Assembly (NCBI GenBank): GCA_013076295.1
Contig: RQOL01000855.1
Span: forward strand, 1,550,001 to 1,614,000
DNA: 64,000 nt
Source: Sanderia malayensis
Lineage: Eukaryota > Cnidaria > Scyphozoa > Semaeostomeae > Pelagiidae
Direction: 5' to 3'
Part shown: positions 1 to 11,961 of the stretch, piece after piece
How positions within the stretch are numbered: the stretch's first letter is position 1
Layout: the number at the start of each line of letters is the position of its first letter
Notes under the pieces: model-generated
Told to the model about the DNA's origin: nothing
Databases searched by the model: none
Seen by the model: only the letters and a program-made list of their open reading frames with translations
Program-made: the position numbers and the translations under genes

Positions 1-117
1 TCATCGCTTTTGTGTTTAACCATCATCATATTCTGGAAAGTATTCAAGGCACACACAAAACGACAGAAGTGATTTAGTATGCAGTGCAGGACAGAGATGA
101 AACAGTCTTTAATTTCT

Positions 118-3100
118 TTAGAACTTCGAATCATTTTGGCTAAACTCACTTGCGAATTTGTACCCCTTGATGAATTGTCTCCAATCCCAAGCGAGTAGTT
201 TTCTGTGCCATTGCGAGTACTTAACCCTGGAAGGGGGCCTCGCAATTAAAACAGGTAACTTTGCAGGCTTGTTTGTCAATTTGGCTTCTTCGATTTTCTT
301 CGCAATCTTCTTGGCTGAAACTCTCTTTCCCTTGCGTCGGAATATGCTCTTTATTTTGTTAACTGCCGCCTTTCCCAAATTTGCAAGCTTCTTGAAAAGA
401 TTCCATTTCTTCGTGCCTCCTGTAATCATGCCACGGAACGACCTCACCTCAGCCTCTTTTGGCTCTATAATAAAACAAAATACCATTAAATTTGATTATA
501 AATATAGTTTTCCACTTTTACAGACCCCACTTCTCAGTTCCTTGAAGTCTTCCTCCTTGATAAAACATTAACAGCAATGAAATTTCCAAGAAGAAGCATT
601 GCATACCGCATTCGCTAATGCTTGCCTCCTCGTTCATATCATCGTCATCTTCTTCATTATCAAAATATTCCTGAGGGTCAGTTACTTCATCTTGTTCATT
701 TGCTTCCAGCTCATTGGCGGATTCATCAGTCACGTCCTCGCCATCACCTCCAGCATTGGAATCATCATTATCACCATCATCTCCTGCATTAGAATCATCT
801 TCGTCACCTTCAGCTCCGGCATTGGAATCATCATTATCACCATCATCTCCTGCATTGGAGTCATCTTCACCACCTTCAGCTCCGGCATTGGAATCATCAT
901 TATCACCATCATTTCCTGCTGCATTGGAATCGTCTTCACCACCTTCAGCTCCGGCATTAGAATCATCTTCATCACTCTCATCTCCTGCATTGGAGTCATC
1001 GTCGTCACCTTCATCTCCTGCATCAGAGTCGTCCTCATCGCCTTCATCTCCTGCATTAGAGTCATCTTCATCACCCTCATCTCCTGCATTAGAGTCATCG
1101 CCATCGCCCTCATCTCCTGCATTAGAGTCATCTTCATCGCCCTCATCTCCTGCATTAGAGTCATTTTCATCTTCATCGTCATCACCTTCAGCCTCTGCTT
1201 TGGAATCGTCATTATCACCGTCATCTCCTGCATTGGAGTCATCGTTGTCACCATCATCTCCTGCATTAGAGTCATCTTCATCACCTTCTGCTCCGGCATT
1301 AGAATCATCATTATCACCGTCATCTCCTGCATTAGAATCATCTTCGTCACCTTCTGCTCCAGCATTAGAATCATCGTTATCACCATCATCTCCTGCATTA
1401 GAGTCATCTTCATCACCTTCTGCTCCGGCATTAGAATCATCATTATCACCGTCATCTCCTGCATTAGAATCATCTTCGTCACCTTCTGCTCCAGCATTAG
1501 AATCATCGTTATCACCATCATCTCCTGCATTAGAGTCATCGTCATCACCCTCTGCTCCGGCATTAGAATCATCATTATCACCATCATCTCCTGCATTAGA
1601 GTCATCTTCATCACCTTCAGCTCCGGCATTAGAATCATCATTATCACCATCATCTCCTGCATTAGAGTCATCTTCATCACCTTCAGCTCCGGCATTAGAA
1701 TCATCATTATCACCATCATCTCCTGCATTAGAGTCATCTTCATCACCTTCAGCTCCGGCATCAGAATCATCATTATCACCATCATCTCCTGCATTAGAGT
1801 CATCTTCATCACCTTCAGCTCCGGCATTAGAATCATCATTATCACCATCATCTCCTGCATTAGAGTCATCTTCATCACCTTCAGCTCCGGCATTAGAATC
1901 ATCATTATCACCATCATCTCCTGCATTGGAGTCATCTTCGTCACCCTCTGCTCCGGCATTGGAATCATCATTATCACCATCATCTCCTGCATTGGAGTCA
2001 TCCTCATCACCCTCTGCTCCGGCATTAGAATCATCATTATCACCATCATCTCCTGCATTGGAGTCATCCTCATCACCCTCTGCTCCCGCATTAGAATCAT
2101 CATTATCACCATCATCTCCTGCATTGGAGTCATCCTCATCACCCTCTGCTCCTGCATTAGAATCATCATTATCACCATCATCTCCTGCATTGGAGTCATC
2201 CTCATCACCCTCTGCTCCTGCATTAGAATCATCATTATCACCATCATCTCCTGCATTAGAGTCATCTTCATCACCTTCAGCTCCGGCATTAGAATCATCA
2301 TTATCACCATCATCTCCTGCATTGGAGTCATCTTCGTCACCTTCAGCTCCGGCATTAGAATCATCATTATCACCATCATCTCCTGCATTGGAGTCATCTT
2401 CGTCACCTTCAGCTCCGGCATTGGAATCATCATTATCACCATCATCTCCTGCATTGGAGTCATCTTCGTCACCGTCTGCTCCGGCATTGGAATCATCATT
2501 ATCACCATCATCTCCTGCATTGGAGTCATTTTCATCACCTTCAGCTCCGGCATTAGAATCATCATTATCACCATCATCTCCTGCATTGGAGTCATCTTCA
2601 CCACCTTCAGCTCCGGCATTGGAATCATCATTATCACCACCATCTCCTGCATTCGAGTCATCTTCACCACCTTCAGCTCCGGCATTAGAATCATCATTAC
2701 CACCTTCATCTCCTGCATTAGAGTCACCAGCATTGGTTGAATCACCTTCATTCTCTGTTGATTTACCCCCTTGATCAAAGAAACCAGTGTTGGCTACATC
2801 TGAATCCAATACTGTCTGGGCGGTTGGGGGCGCATCATCAACGCTTTCATCATTGGTTGGGATCTGTTGAAGACAAATTGGTTAAACCCAATGCGAAATT
2901 GCTTGCTTTGAACAAATTCATTTCTCTTTGATGATGTACATAAAATCTGATTGCAAATTTCAAAACGAAAATATTACTCACACTTTCTCGAGCTTGTCCA
3001 GGTGATTGAAGGGAGACTTTCGAAGATACCGGGTAAACTGTAAAAATAAATCAATTGTTTACAAATTTAATCTTGTCTGTTACAACAAGTAACCCTGTTC

Positions 3101-4324
3101 ATTGAAATAATTCAAAAATTACTCACTCTTGTATGCATAATAAACAGGGAGGCTGAAATAAAAGAGGGCTAGGGGAAATTTTCAAAAGCCCATAAGCGAG
3201 GGGGTCAAAATAAGCGACGGAGGGGGGCACAGCAGAAAAAAGAACAGATTTTTCTGCCACGGGCTTCTGACCAATCCAAAATGTGCTTGTGGCATTTTAC
3301 TGTGTTGCAGTGCGAAGCCAGGAATTTAAAATTCGAATTGCAAGAAAATCATAGGACGCGGACGGGGGATGAAAAAGATTTTCAATAAATATAAAGCGGG
3401 GGGGGGCACGTTTATAATGCACACAAGAATCGAACAATGAGTAAAAAGCTACACTATCCAATGGTAGAATTTCAAAATAAATTGAATGTGAATGTAAATA
3501 AGAAACAAACCAATTGAAGCGGGCAAAACTTTAGCAATTTGCTCTTTTTTATCGCCATTATCATTGTCCTGCTTCTCCATGTTTGGGCTTCCTTTGTTGC
3601 CTGCAGAAGAACCTGACTCGTGGCCTTCTTCTTCTTTCCCTGCATCGTTGGAATCATTCTGACCGCTACCCTCCTCTTCTTCGCCGGCGCTGTCGTCATT
3701 ATCATCCGATGCTGCGTCATTATCGTCATCCTCACCTGGTCCATTATCATCGTCATCATCATCATCTTCACTGACGTTAGAGAAGAACCCTTCAACCTCG
3801 GCGGCTTCATCGCCTTCATCTTCTTTATAATCGTTGATGTGGCTGATGTCGCTCATGACTTGCTCGTCATCGCTCTCGGTGAAATTAACGTCGCTGTCGT
3901 CATTATCGTCATCAGAAGCTGAATCCTCATCAGCGTCGTAATCATCGTACGTTTCAGATGAAGAATCATCGTCATCAAACGTCATTGATTCTTCATCAGA
4001 CTGCGTATTCTGATCACCATCACTGAGATCGGCGACGTCATCATCATCTTCCAGCATCTGGTTCTCGATTGCGGCATCGTCGTAATCGGCTTCTTCTTTT
4101 TCCAGCGCCAGTTCAGACTGATCTGAATCGTCCACATCATCATCGCCTTCTTCACCATTGAACTCGCTTGATGAGAAGTCAATCATGGCCTTCTTCGCCG
4201 CTGGCACATCGCTCCCTACTTGGGGCTGGTAGTTTCCATTGGGAAACGTTTGCCTGCCAATAACATCTGCATAGCATGCACTCGCCACAAAGACGAAAAA
4301 CAAGCAGTATCGCAAAGGACCCAT
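118..4324 (-). CDS. Secreted, extremely acidic repeat protein (5-exon model)
   Basis: Model of five exons: 4324-3511, 3152-3127, 3037-2984, 2863-607 and 464-118; all phases agree and give about 1165 aa. Residues 1-20 look like a signal peptide (MGPLRYCLFFVFVASACYAD). Then come about 250 residues rich in Asp, Glu and Ser, a short hydrophobic/basic linker, and about 650 residues of an 11+11 residue repeat (NAGDDGDNDDS / NAGAEGDEDDS). The last exon switches to a basic tail of about 115 residues rich in Lys and Arg. The first donor (GTTTGT) is weak; an acceptor lies just upstream of the ATG, so a 5' UTR exon is likely. No enzyme domain is visible. Secreted Asp-rich proteins are known from biomineral matrices and calcium binding, but that role is only inference. 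The part I trust least is the join of exon 1 to exon 2; if it is wrong there are two adjacent acidic genes. Confidence 0.6.
743..2712 (-). repeat. 66-bp coding minisatellite, about 30 copies
   Basis: A 66-bp unit encodes 22 residues, itself two diverged 33-bp halves of the form xSNAGxxGDxD. Copies are most uniform in the middle (about 1260-2500) and more varied at both ends, for example a cluster of DEGDEDDSNAG half-units near 970-1170. The length is a multiple of three and the unit lacks stops in several frames, so long antisense and shifted ORFs appear over it; these are by-products. Confidence 0.9.
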
Positions 4325-5885
4325 ACTAAAAAGTAAACATAAACATTATCGTACAATCTATAGTTGATCGTTAATGAAGTGAAAACATCGCCCTTGCCCT
4401 CAAAAAACAAACTTGTGCCACGTTTACACGTTGAGGTAGTACCGGTAAAGCTAAGACGACGCGGTTGGGTGAAAAATTACGAGACCCGTAAAACGGTTCG
4501 AACCTGTTGATCGAATGGTCGTAACTTTTGCAGGTGTCTACATTGTAATGAACATGTCTACATATCATCACCAACAAGTGATATGGGTAACTAATTACCC
4601 TTGAAAAATCTATTCATGATTATCGCTTCGAAACTTCTAAAATTTCTAGATTACATCTTCAATTTGATTTGATATCATTTTAATGCGACTAAAAACCGGC
4701 AGAGAACTTAGTTAAACAAAAAACGACTGAATAAGACTGAAATTTTTTTCAACTTTTTCGAGTATAAGGACATTTATTCAGTTATTGTAAAATTACTTAT
4801 AGCTTTTCGACGCCTACTTATAGTAAAAGTAGAACTCGGCCATTTCTTTGTCAAAGAAGAGTTTTAATCACATCTTTAACTTTCTGTAAACAATTTGGTA
4901 TTAAAACACCAACACAAAGTCACAAACAATCTTCAAAATGTTTGTTTAACAAGTTTACAAAACATTAGCCACTTAGCGCGTGAAAAATTAGGGCACAAGC
5001 AGGTGCCACATAAACTAGACTAAATTCGCATAAAACCATAAAACAAACAAATTAGATGGATCAACTTGAAGCATTAATATAGTAGAGTAGTTTGTTTATC
5101 GTTGGAAAGTTGAAGTAGAAATCGTGACTAGAGCTACAAAGATTTGTAACCAGTGCCTCAGTTTTTTTGGCAAAATCCAAAAATGTTAATTCACGAATAA
5201 AAAATGACAAAATGCCAGAATTGAAACGCGCGATGATAAACAAACAAGTATACAATATAAGTGATAGAAATAAATAAATAACAAAATAATAATAAAAATA
5301 AACAAACAAATTAAAAGACTTACATGAGAGATTTATACCATCTTTCACTGTGGTTTTCAAGGCAAATACTGGGAGTGCTTCACACAAGCAAACAATTATG
5401 TTTGAGGGGTGCGGGTAACGAGAACATATTGACAGGAGAATTGATTCATGATCAGCAAAGCGTATCTATGTTCACCAGGTCATGTAACTATAGTACAATA
5501 CGCCAAGTCAGTCCCGTTCAGCCATATTCATTATCGTTATGGTGGTAGATGATCTCAAATAGATCGCCAAAATTGTTCGTCAATTCAAGGCTTCTTTCGC
5601 CAATTTCCAACAATTGGACACCAACAGCTTTTGGATAATGGGATTATACATACTATCATCATTCCAAAAAAGAAGAAAACTTCAGACATATACGAACTCT
5701 ACTTCAACTTTAGATATATATTCTGCCCTTTTCTTAACTTTATTTATTTATGATTATATTATTACCATTCCAAAAAAAAAGAAAAAACATATGCCCTGCT
5801 GTAGATATATTTTGGTACATCGTGTCCCTAATGCAATAAACTGACGCTATTAAAAGATGAGAAAACTCAAAAATTAAGAAATAAA
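4325..5885. other. AT-rich gene-free stretch
   Basis: Upstream flank of the acidic protein gene. It probably holds that gene's promoter and a 5' UTR exon, because an acceptor abuts the ATG. I see no conserved coding exon, RNA gene or recognisable repeat in the rest. Confidence 0.5.
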
Positions 5886-5943
5886 ATCCCGGATAGGCGA
5901 TCGAGAGCCTGCCTTACGGTGCTGTTATTCGCCTATCCGGGAT
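5886..5943. repeat. Perfect 15-bp inverted repeat
   Basis: The arm atcccggataggcga (5886-5900) is exactly mirrored at 5929-5943 with a 28-nt spacer. It could form a cruciform or be a small terminal-inverted-repeat element. A further partial copy of the arm (ttattcgcctatt) follows at about 5951. Confidence 0.7.
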
Positions 5944-6654
5944 TGTGTTGTTATTCGCCTATTACTGCTGTTATCCCTTTCTTTTCCCCAAGGAAACAAA
6001 AGAGTGGGGCAGACGCTAAAGATGAGGCCACATCTAGAGGTAGCAGGGACAATTGGCCCAAGAGAGAGACAGGTGAGGAGACTTTGTCAGTCACCTATGT
6101 CCTAAGACAGGTGATAGGCGTAAGTGAAATGAATGAAATAATACTCGCGAATGAAACAGAATAGTTAGGACCAAATGAACTTTGTGTTGCCACTAAATTG
6201 CCCTGCTTTAAACTGTAAGCTTTACAACCTAATGCATGCATGTATCTTAGCGTTTGGAAGATGTCTCAATATTATTTCGATGAAGGTTGCCCAGCTTCGG
6301 GAAAAAGCTGTTTTGTATTCTGATGGATGTCGCCAGACAGAGAGCGGAAATTTATCAAGAACTTTTCCACAAAGCATGGGTGATCTGAATAGGAAGCTTA
6401 TTCACAAGAAAGACAATACGATAACAGACGACCCTTGCAAAGGTCATAATACAAGCAAATGTAACATGACTGACCGTCTAGATATTTGAAGAGCCCATCA
6501 ATAATGCATGAAAAACAGGAAAAAATGCAGCGGACAGTGTCCATTAAACCCTGAGATTAAAAAACACCCTTTACTTGCTACTTTATCATAATAACAATAA
6601 CTACTTATATTTACAGATTTATTTAGCCCTAGTTTGGGACACTGTCGATTATTA
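5944..6654. other. No recognisable gene
   Basis: Short ORFs at 5919-6164 and 6175-6489 match no family I recognise and lack convincing splice context. The stretch could be decayed repeat or a fast-evolving exon. Confidence 0.3.
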
Positions 6655-6790
6655 CGTATGGTCGGAATCACGTATGGTCGGGATCACGAACTACAAGCCG
6701 TCAGCCAACTCAGCTGTCCATCCTTCCGAGGTCGGTAAACGAGTACCCAGAATTTCTAGGGGTAAGGGTTTATACCAACTGGACTCACAT
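6655..6790 (+). repeat. SINE-like fragment
   Basis: The run around 6718-6760 (tccttccgaggtcggtaaac then gagtaccca) resembles the conserved central domain shared by several animal SINE families, in which a 'ggtcg-taaa-gagtacc' core recurs. No A/B-box head is clear here. The assignment is from memory of the motif only. Confidence 0.3.
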
Positions 6791-7249
6791 TGATAACAGC
6801 TATCAAAGCTGAAGTGGCTATCCAGTATAAATATTCGTACTTACTTACTGGAGGGTTCTGGGTGTACACTTGGTGAGAAAAGGAATTGCACCACCCTGGC
6901 TTGGGAAAAATTAGCTTGTGTGCAAGCTTCACACAGAGGGAACTGCAAAGTCTGCGAAGTAGCGTCCGTTTTCGAGTTCTGTGACCTTGCGCAAGAAATC
7001 TGCTCTTTGTCCAAAAATTAGCAAGGGATATTGAAAGTAATCCCGGTCCAGAAAATCCTGTGCCCAGATTTCAAAATTTTAATGATTATGTGCATTTTAT
7101 TTTGTTTCTTTTTGATCTGAGGTTTTCTACATTTATTCCTCTGCTTTGTTCATGTTTTTTTTTCATGGTGAAGTCACATCAACAAAGATTTGAATATTAT
7201 CCTTGATCTTCAAACTGAGCGTAGACCTTATCTTGAGTTTAGGAATAAT

Positions 7250-7995
7250 TTGCTGAAACATTAACTCATGTAGTAATACGTCATGCAAACTCCTGTGCAG
7301 TAGCCTCTGTATGGCACTGCACATAACCATAACCCTAACCCTGATCCTGACCCTAATCCTAACCCTAACCCTAGCCCTAACCCTAACCGATACACCATAC
7401 ACTGTTAGTAGCATTACGTCAAGTTTACTCCTGCGCAGTACCCCAAATATGGCACTGCGCATACACACCCACCTTTACGGCCTCTAACCCTAACCCTAAT
7501 CCTAACCCAAACCCTAACCCTAACCGATACACCATACACCGTCAGTAGGATTACGTCATGTATACTCCTGCGCAGTAGCCCATTTATGGCACTGCGCATA
7601 CACAACCACCTTTACGGCCTCTAACCCTAACCCTAGCCCTAACCCTAACCGATACACCATACACTGTGAGTAGCATTACGTCATGTATACTCCTGCGCAG
7701 TAGCCCATATATGGCACTGCGCATACACACCCACCTTTACGGCCTCTAACCCTAACCCTAGCCCTAACCCTAACCGATACACCATACACTGTGAGTAGCA
7801 TTACGTCATGTATACTCCTGCGCAGTGGCCCATATACGGCAATGCGCATACACACCCACCTTTGCGGCCTCTAACCCTAACCCCAACCCTAATCCTAACC
7901 GATACACCATACACTGTCAGTAGCATTACGTCATGTATACTCCTGCGCAGTAGCCTATATATGGCAGTGCGTATACACGTATTACACGCCCAAAT
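7250..7995 (+). repeat. Telomere-like satellite array 1 (125-138 bp monomers)
   Basis: About six monomers, with the landmark tcctgcgcagta at 7429, 7566, 7691, 7816 and 7941 and a diverged copy at 7291, giving spacings of 138, 137 and then 125 bp. Each holds a run of ccctaa (telomere complement), 'gatacaccatacactgt', 'attacgtcatg', and an inverted repeat around tgcgcagta. Long Arg/Val ORFs across it are artefacts of the telomere-like repeat. It is related to the array at 27180-28690. Confidence 0.9.
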
Positions 7996-8042
7996 TTCGG
8001 ACATTTAAATTATAAATTGATTAAAATACAAAGTAGATTGGT

Positions 8043-8112
8043 CGCATCAGGTTTTGAACCAGGGCCTCGACCTTAGCGTGCAGGTAAGTTACCGTTAGTC
8101 TACAGAAGCGCT
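8043..8112 (-). repeat. tRNA-derived sequence (SINE head or tRNA pseudogene)
   Basis: On the minus strand a tRNA-Val-like order appears: gtagactaacgg (A-box-like), a cctgcacgctaagg anticodon-arm-like segment, then ggttcaaaacc (B box). The acceptor ends do not pair well, so a functional tRNA is unlikely. Confidence 0.35.
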
Positions 8113-8656
8113 TCCTAGCAGTGGAGAATATAACCCTTGAACTACTTCACTGTTCGGTGAAAGTTTAGTCGCAGCTTAACAAGAAAAATCCTTTAAAGAA
8201 TAATACTTTTAAGATCACCTGACAGGTCCATTGCATAGAGCTCGTTGTCAGTCGCCATAAATTTCTTTCTCAAATGACATTGGTTTGGGATGTGATGTGC
8301 CTGAAAAGACAGAGACTGTGGCACACAACTGAAGCTTTTATCTGCACCTACCTACCTCCTTTCCATATTTTTTGCAGGCACTCATTTCAAAACATATCTT
8401 TTCAATCCATTGCTAGATGCTCTAGTCCTGATTATTGGTTTTACATCACATCAGCACTCATTTTCACAATGTTAACAGCTAGTATTATCTTTTTAAATAG
8501 AGGGCATTAGGCCTTTTGCCTGCCAAAACCTGAAAGAATATTTTCGGTCCAAAGGTGGCACATGTGTTTTGTTGCCGCCCCCTTTTATTATTAAAAGTGG
8601 GAGCAATGTCCAGTAGCGTTATGCGCAAGCAGCGATCCTTTTTGTCGTGTGACAAA
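8113..8656. other. Upstream flank of UQCR10
   Basis: No coding exon recognised. The last 100 bases probably contain the UQCR10 promoter and 5' UTR. Confidence 0.4.
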
Positions 8657-8857
8657 ATGGCGATCGGACGTACAATTTACAACGCTCTTTTTAGAAGAAC
8701 TTCAACATTTGCACTCACAATTGTTGCTGGTGCTTTTATCTTTGAAAGAACATTTGACCAAGGAATGGATAATCTATGGGAGTGGAAAAACCAAGGGAAG
8801 CTCTTCAAGCACATTGAGGCAGATATTAGAAGTAGAAGTGAAAGTGCAGAAGATTGA
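8657..8857 (+). CDS. UQCR10: Cytochrome b-c1 complex subunit 9 (UQCR10)
   Basis: A 66-aa protein in one exon. Small subunit of mitochondrial complex III (ubiquinol to cytochrome c electron transfer), inner membrane. The family core is clear: YNALFRRTSTFALTIVAGAF, then FERTFDQGMD and WKNQGKLFKHI, with one membrane segment at about residues 15-35. Human UQCR10 is 63 aa with the same LFRRTSTFALTI block. I chose the ATG at 8657 because it gives the family length; an in-frame ATG further up would add 33 unrelated residues. A cattaaag polyadenylation-type signal follows near 9000. It converges with NUP35. Confidence 0.93.
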   Translation: MAIGRTIYNALFRRTSTFALTIVAGAFIFERTFDQGMDNLWEWKNQGKLFKHIEADIRSRSESAED

Positions 8858-9343
8858 ATTGGCTGGCCTAAATGACTTTATTTGAAACTTTGTGCCTCAC
8901 TGATGTTTAATGAGAAAGAGTGTTTTTGAAGGAAGAAACTTTGCATCTTGGCTTGTTTCTACTATGAGTTTGAACTATTGAGAATAACTGCCTGATTTTC
9001 ATTAAAGCATTTATTGATTGCAAACAGTTTTTTTCTCTTTCTGTTGTCGTTATCTCACTTCATCATATGTTGATAAACAGTTATAATTGTATCGAACTAT
9101 CAAAAATTAAGTCTGCTACAATTAAATATTTTGCATGCACCAATTCATGATGAAAACATTTATCCAAATATTATTCGAATTAATGATAATGACCCAAACA
9201 GCAAAAACAAAGGCTACAAAAATAACAGTTAAACAAAATATTTTTAGAATAAATTTTATATCTACAATATTTTATAATAAAAGTCTACAATTATAAGTTA
9301 TAAGCCTGTTCAGCATGTTTGCTTAAAAAGATGGTTGAACCAA
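8858..9343. other. 3' flanks of two convergent genes
   Basis: AT-rich sequence between the ends of UQCR10 and NUP35, holding their 3' UTRs. Nothing else seen. Confidence 0.5.
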
Positions 9344-11389
9344 TTACCAACCAAATACATACTCTAAAGTTTTCGAAACAATTGAATTGTTCCTCTGAGG
9401 TGTTCCATTGCCATCTTGAATAACCTTAAATGACGAAATAAAAGTATTGCAATTAATCTATCTGTTGTAACTATCTTCGAATAACAAACAAGAAGTGGAG
9501 CTACCATAAATCCTGAAATATGGGCTTATTCAAGGACTTGGGGTATTCCAACCTTATTCTCATTGGCTGCTGCTTGATAGGCTGCTGTTAATGGCCTAAT
9601 TGATGATGGCTTTGTGATGGGAGACTTGACAGCTGAGTTAGTGGACGGTGTCCCAAGGATTGACTTATAACATGACACGTCTTGTTGTGATTGGTTCATG
9701 AGGCTCTATAGAAAAAAGCAATAACAATTGACAGTGGTTTAAACTCAATTCAACTTTCTTTGATTAATAACTAACTAATTCTTTCTTCAGCTGGCTTGGA
9801 AAAGTTTGAAATAAATGTGTGCATTAAAAAAATTAGTAATTATAATACTGTTAATTCTATAAACCTTATCAATGCATTGACAAACCCCAATCATAACATT
9901 TCCATTTAATATCTTGCCATTTTTACTCAATGCCTGCAATGAATGAAAGAGAAGACTCAATACTAAAAAACTATCTTCTAGTGAAAATAGATCTTTGACT
10001 TTAACAAATAATTCAGGAAAAAAAAAACCAGATGACCTTTTTTGCTTGCAGTTTTGTTTGATACTTTATATGAACCCAATTGATGTTATTTGAAATCTGA
10101 AATAAGTATGTTTAGAATTTATCAAAGAGTCTAAAAACAGAAAATAGTTCAGCATATAATTTCATGCTCAAATTCCCAAGATACCTTTTTCTGTTCCATT
10201 GTTCCATACTGGGAAAACTGCTCCAGAATATATGCCACTAAAGATGGCGGAAATCCAAAAATTGTAACCCAAGTTTCATCTAATGTGTCTGTACTTCCCA
10301 ATGACTCTCTAGTCAATGAAATCGAGGGCGGACAAATTATAATGAAGATAGAAATTTGCAGCTTCAAAACTTAGCTTGCAGAAGAATCCAATAACATACC
10401 CTTGCGTGTAAAATGGATCTAGTTGAGCAGGAGATTGAAGAGTCAGATCTGGTCTTGTGCTAAACACACTGCTATTCATAGAATTATCAAGTTGAGATGT
10501 ATTTCCTGCAGAATTAATCACATAACAAATCATAACTCAAATTTAAAACAAGTGGTGAATCTCAAAGAAAAAGAATTAAAAAGAAGTACCTGGTGTTTTT
10601 TGGTTTTGACCTGAAAACGACAACTGGAAAATAACAATAGAAATATGATCGAATTGCTCAAGTTCATCGGGAGAAAAATTGTTGTCGTTGACTGAAAAGA
10701 TGATTAGAAAACAGAAATGTTTTTATTTTACCATTGGCTTGGGAGGTGTAGCTGTCCATCCATTTGTTGAGCTAATCTCATCAACTGATATTCTTTCATT
10801 GTCATATAGTCCTTGGACAGGAGGTCCATTGCTGCTTCTTTGCCCCAAACTACCATGGAGCAATGGTGACACCCTGCAATGTTGCAAGAAAATTAAATTA
10901 ACATCAAATTGGATATTATTGTGAATTTAAGTTAAACATTAAATAAAATCATTTATAACCTGTGTTGACTCTGGTTTCTTTTATCTTGGGAGCTTGAGAA
11001 ACTGTGAAAGGTTTGGTGAGGGGGGCTCATTCTTTGATAGCCCCCAGCACCAGAAGATGTTGAGGTTGCTTTTCCTCCATGGTGAAAAGAACCCTATTTA
11101 AATCATGGATCTTTTAGATAATAATCAAAATAATGCTCCATACTAAAATACAATAAAACCCGCACATAGTACATACCGATAAGGTTGGTGATGAAGCTCC
11201 CCCACCTAGAAGATAGTTGGGCAAAAATGTACCACCATGTGATGATGATGATTGAGGGGTGGGCCCCCCACCACCAATATTTGAATTCTGTTGATAATGC
11301 TCAGCTTGCTGATGGACCCTTGGCGAAAGATTCGTTGATGAAGGGCTTCCAAAGTGACTTTGCGATAATGGTGATTTATACATAGACAT
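9344..11389 (-). CDS. NUP35: Nucleoporin NUP35 (Nup53)
   Basis: Ten exons: 11389-11177, 11093-10960, 10873-10732, 10623-10590, 10505-10400, 10308-10185, 10096-10037, 9933-9865, 9705-9553 and 9424-9344, together 371 aa. Structural nucleoporin of the inner-ring (Nup93) complex. The N-terminal third is Ser/Gly/Pro-rich with an SPLLHG motif. Then comes the strongly conserved SPAQLDPFYTQG, followed by the MPPN-type RRM (DETWVTIFGFPPSLVAYIL ... NWVHIKYQ ... ALSKNGKI). The last exon ends in SKTLEYVFGW, matching the C-terminal amphipathic, membrane-bending helix ending FGW in this family. Starts only 572 bp from IDH1 in divergent orientation. Confidence 0.95.
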
Positions 11390-11961
11390 TTTGAGTTTGA
11401 GTTTTGAATTTTATGTTCAAGATGTAGCGCTGTCACTTTTATCTTACAGCCTTTCCTTTCTTACACAAACTCTAATGCCGTTGGCGGATTGAATTGAATT
11501 AAAGTTTGAACCGCTCTCTTACAGATTATAGGGGGGATTTGGGGAGCAATGAATTACCAAGTATTCCCCCCTCCTCCCCCCAGCTTTACTTTAAACCGAT
11601 CAATTGACTTCCGGTCCGAAGTCCTTTTGTTCTGTCTGTCTGTCTGTTGTGTACCGAAGCTCCGGCCCATTGATCCTGCCCATTGATCTGGACTTTGGGC
11701 TATCATGTGATCAATCAGAGGCAGATGGTCTGGTTTTCTGGTCAGTCTCGCCATTGTTTTCTATTGTTGTTATTATTCTCACTTGCTTTGTGTTGGTTTG
11801 CATTGGCCAACTTCCTTTCTGGTTCATTACAGCTTGGCTTGGGTGGGTTTGTTGGCTTTTATTCACACTTCTTACTTGTTGTTGGATGTTTGCAGTTGAC
11901 TTGGAGCTGCTGGAAAGAATTTTTATCGAATTTTCGCTGCAGTTTGTTTTAACTCAAAGTC
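11390..11961. promoter_or_regulatory. Shared NUP35/IDH1 intergenic promoter region
   Basis: The two ATGs lie head to head 572 bp apart, so a bidirectional promoter is likely. Visible features are a GA/GT-rich run (ggggggatttgggg; cccccctcctcccccc), a short (tctg)n at about 11635-11648, and a direct repeat cattgatc/cccattgatc. No TATA box is convincing. Confidence 0.5.

Noticed and set aside
599..2774. Long plus-strand ORFs (686 and 713 codons) over the acidic repeat
   Set aside because: Shifted or antisense readings of a stop-free repeat whose length is a multiple of three. The minus strand has a signal peptide, splice sites and consistent phase.
3449..3511. Hydrophobic C-terminus suggesting a GPI-anchored or membrane end of a separate gene
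   Set aside because: These residues lie past a usable donor at 3510, and splicing there keeps frame with three further exons. The donor is weak, so this stays open.
7250..7995. A true telomere end
   Set aside because: Unique genes lie on both sides and the telomere units are interrupted by satellite sequence, so it is interstitial.
7163..8004. Arg/Val-rich minus-strand ORFs
   Set aside because: Direct translations of ccctaa repeats in the satellite.
8043..8112. Functional tRNA-Val gene
   Set aside because: B box and anticodon-like arm present, but the acceptor stem does not pair.
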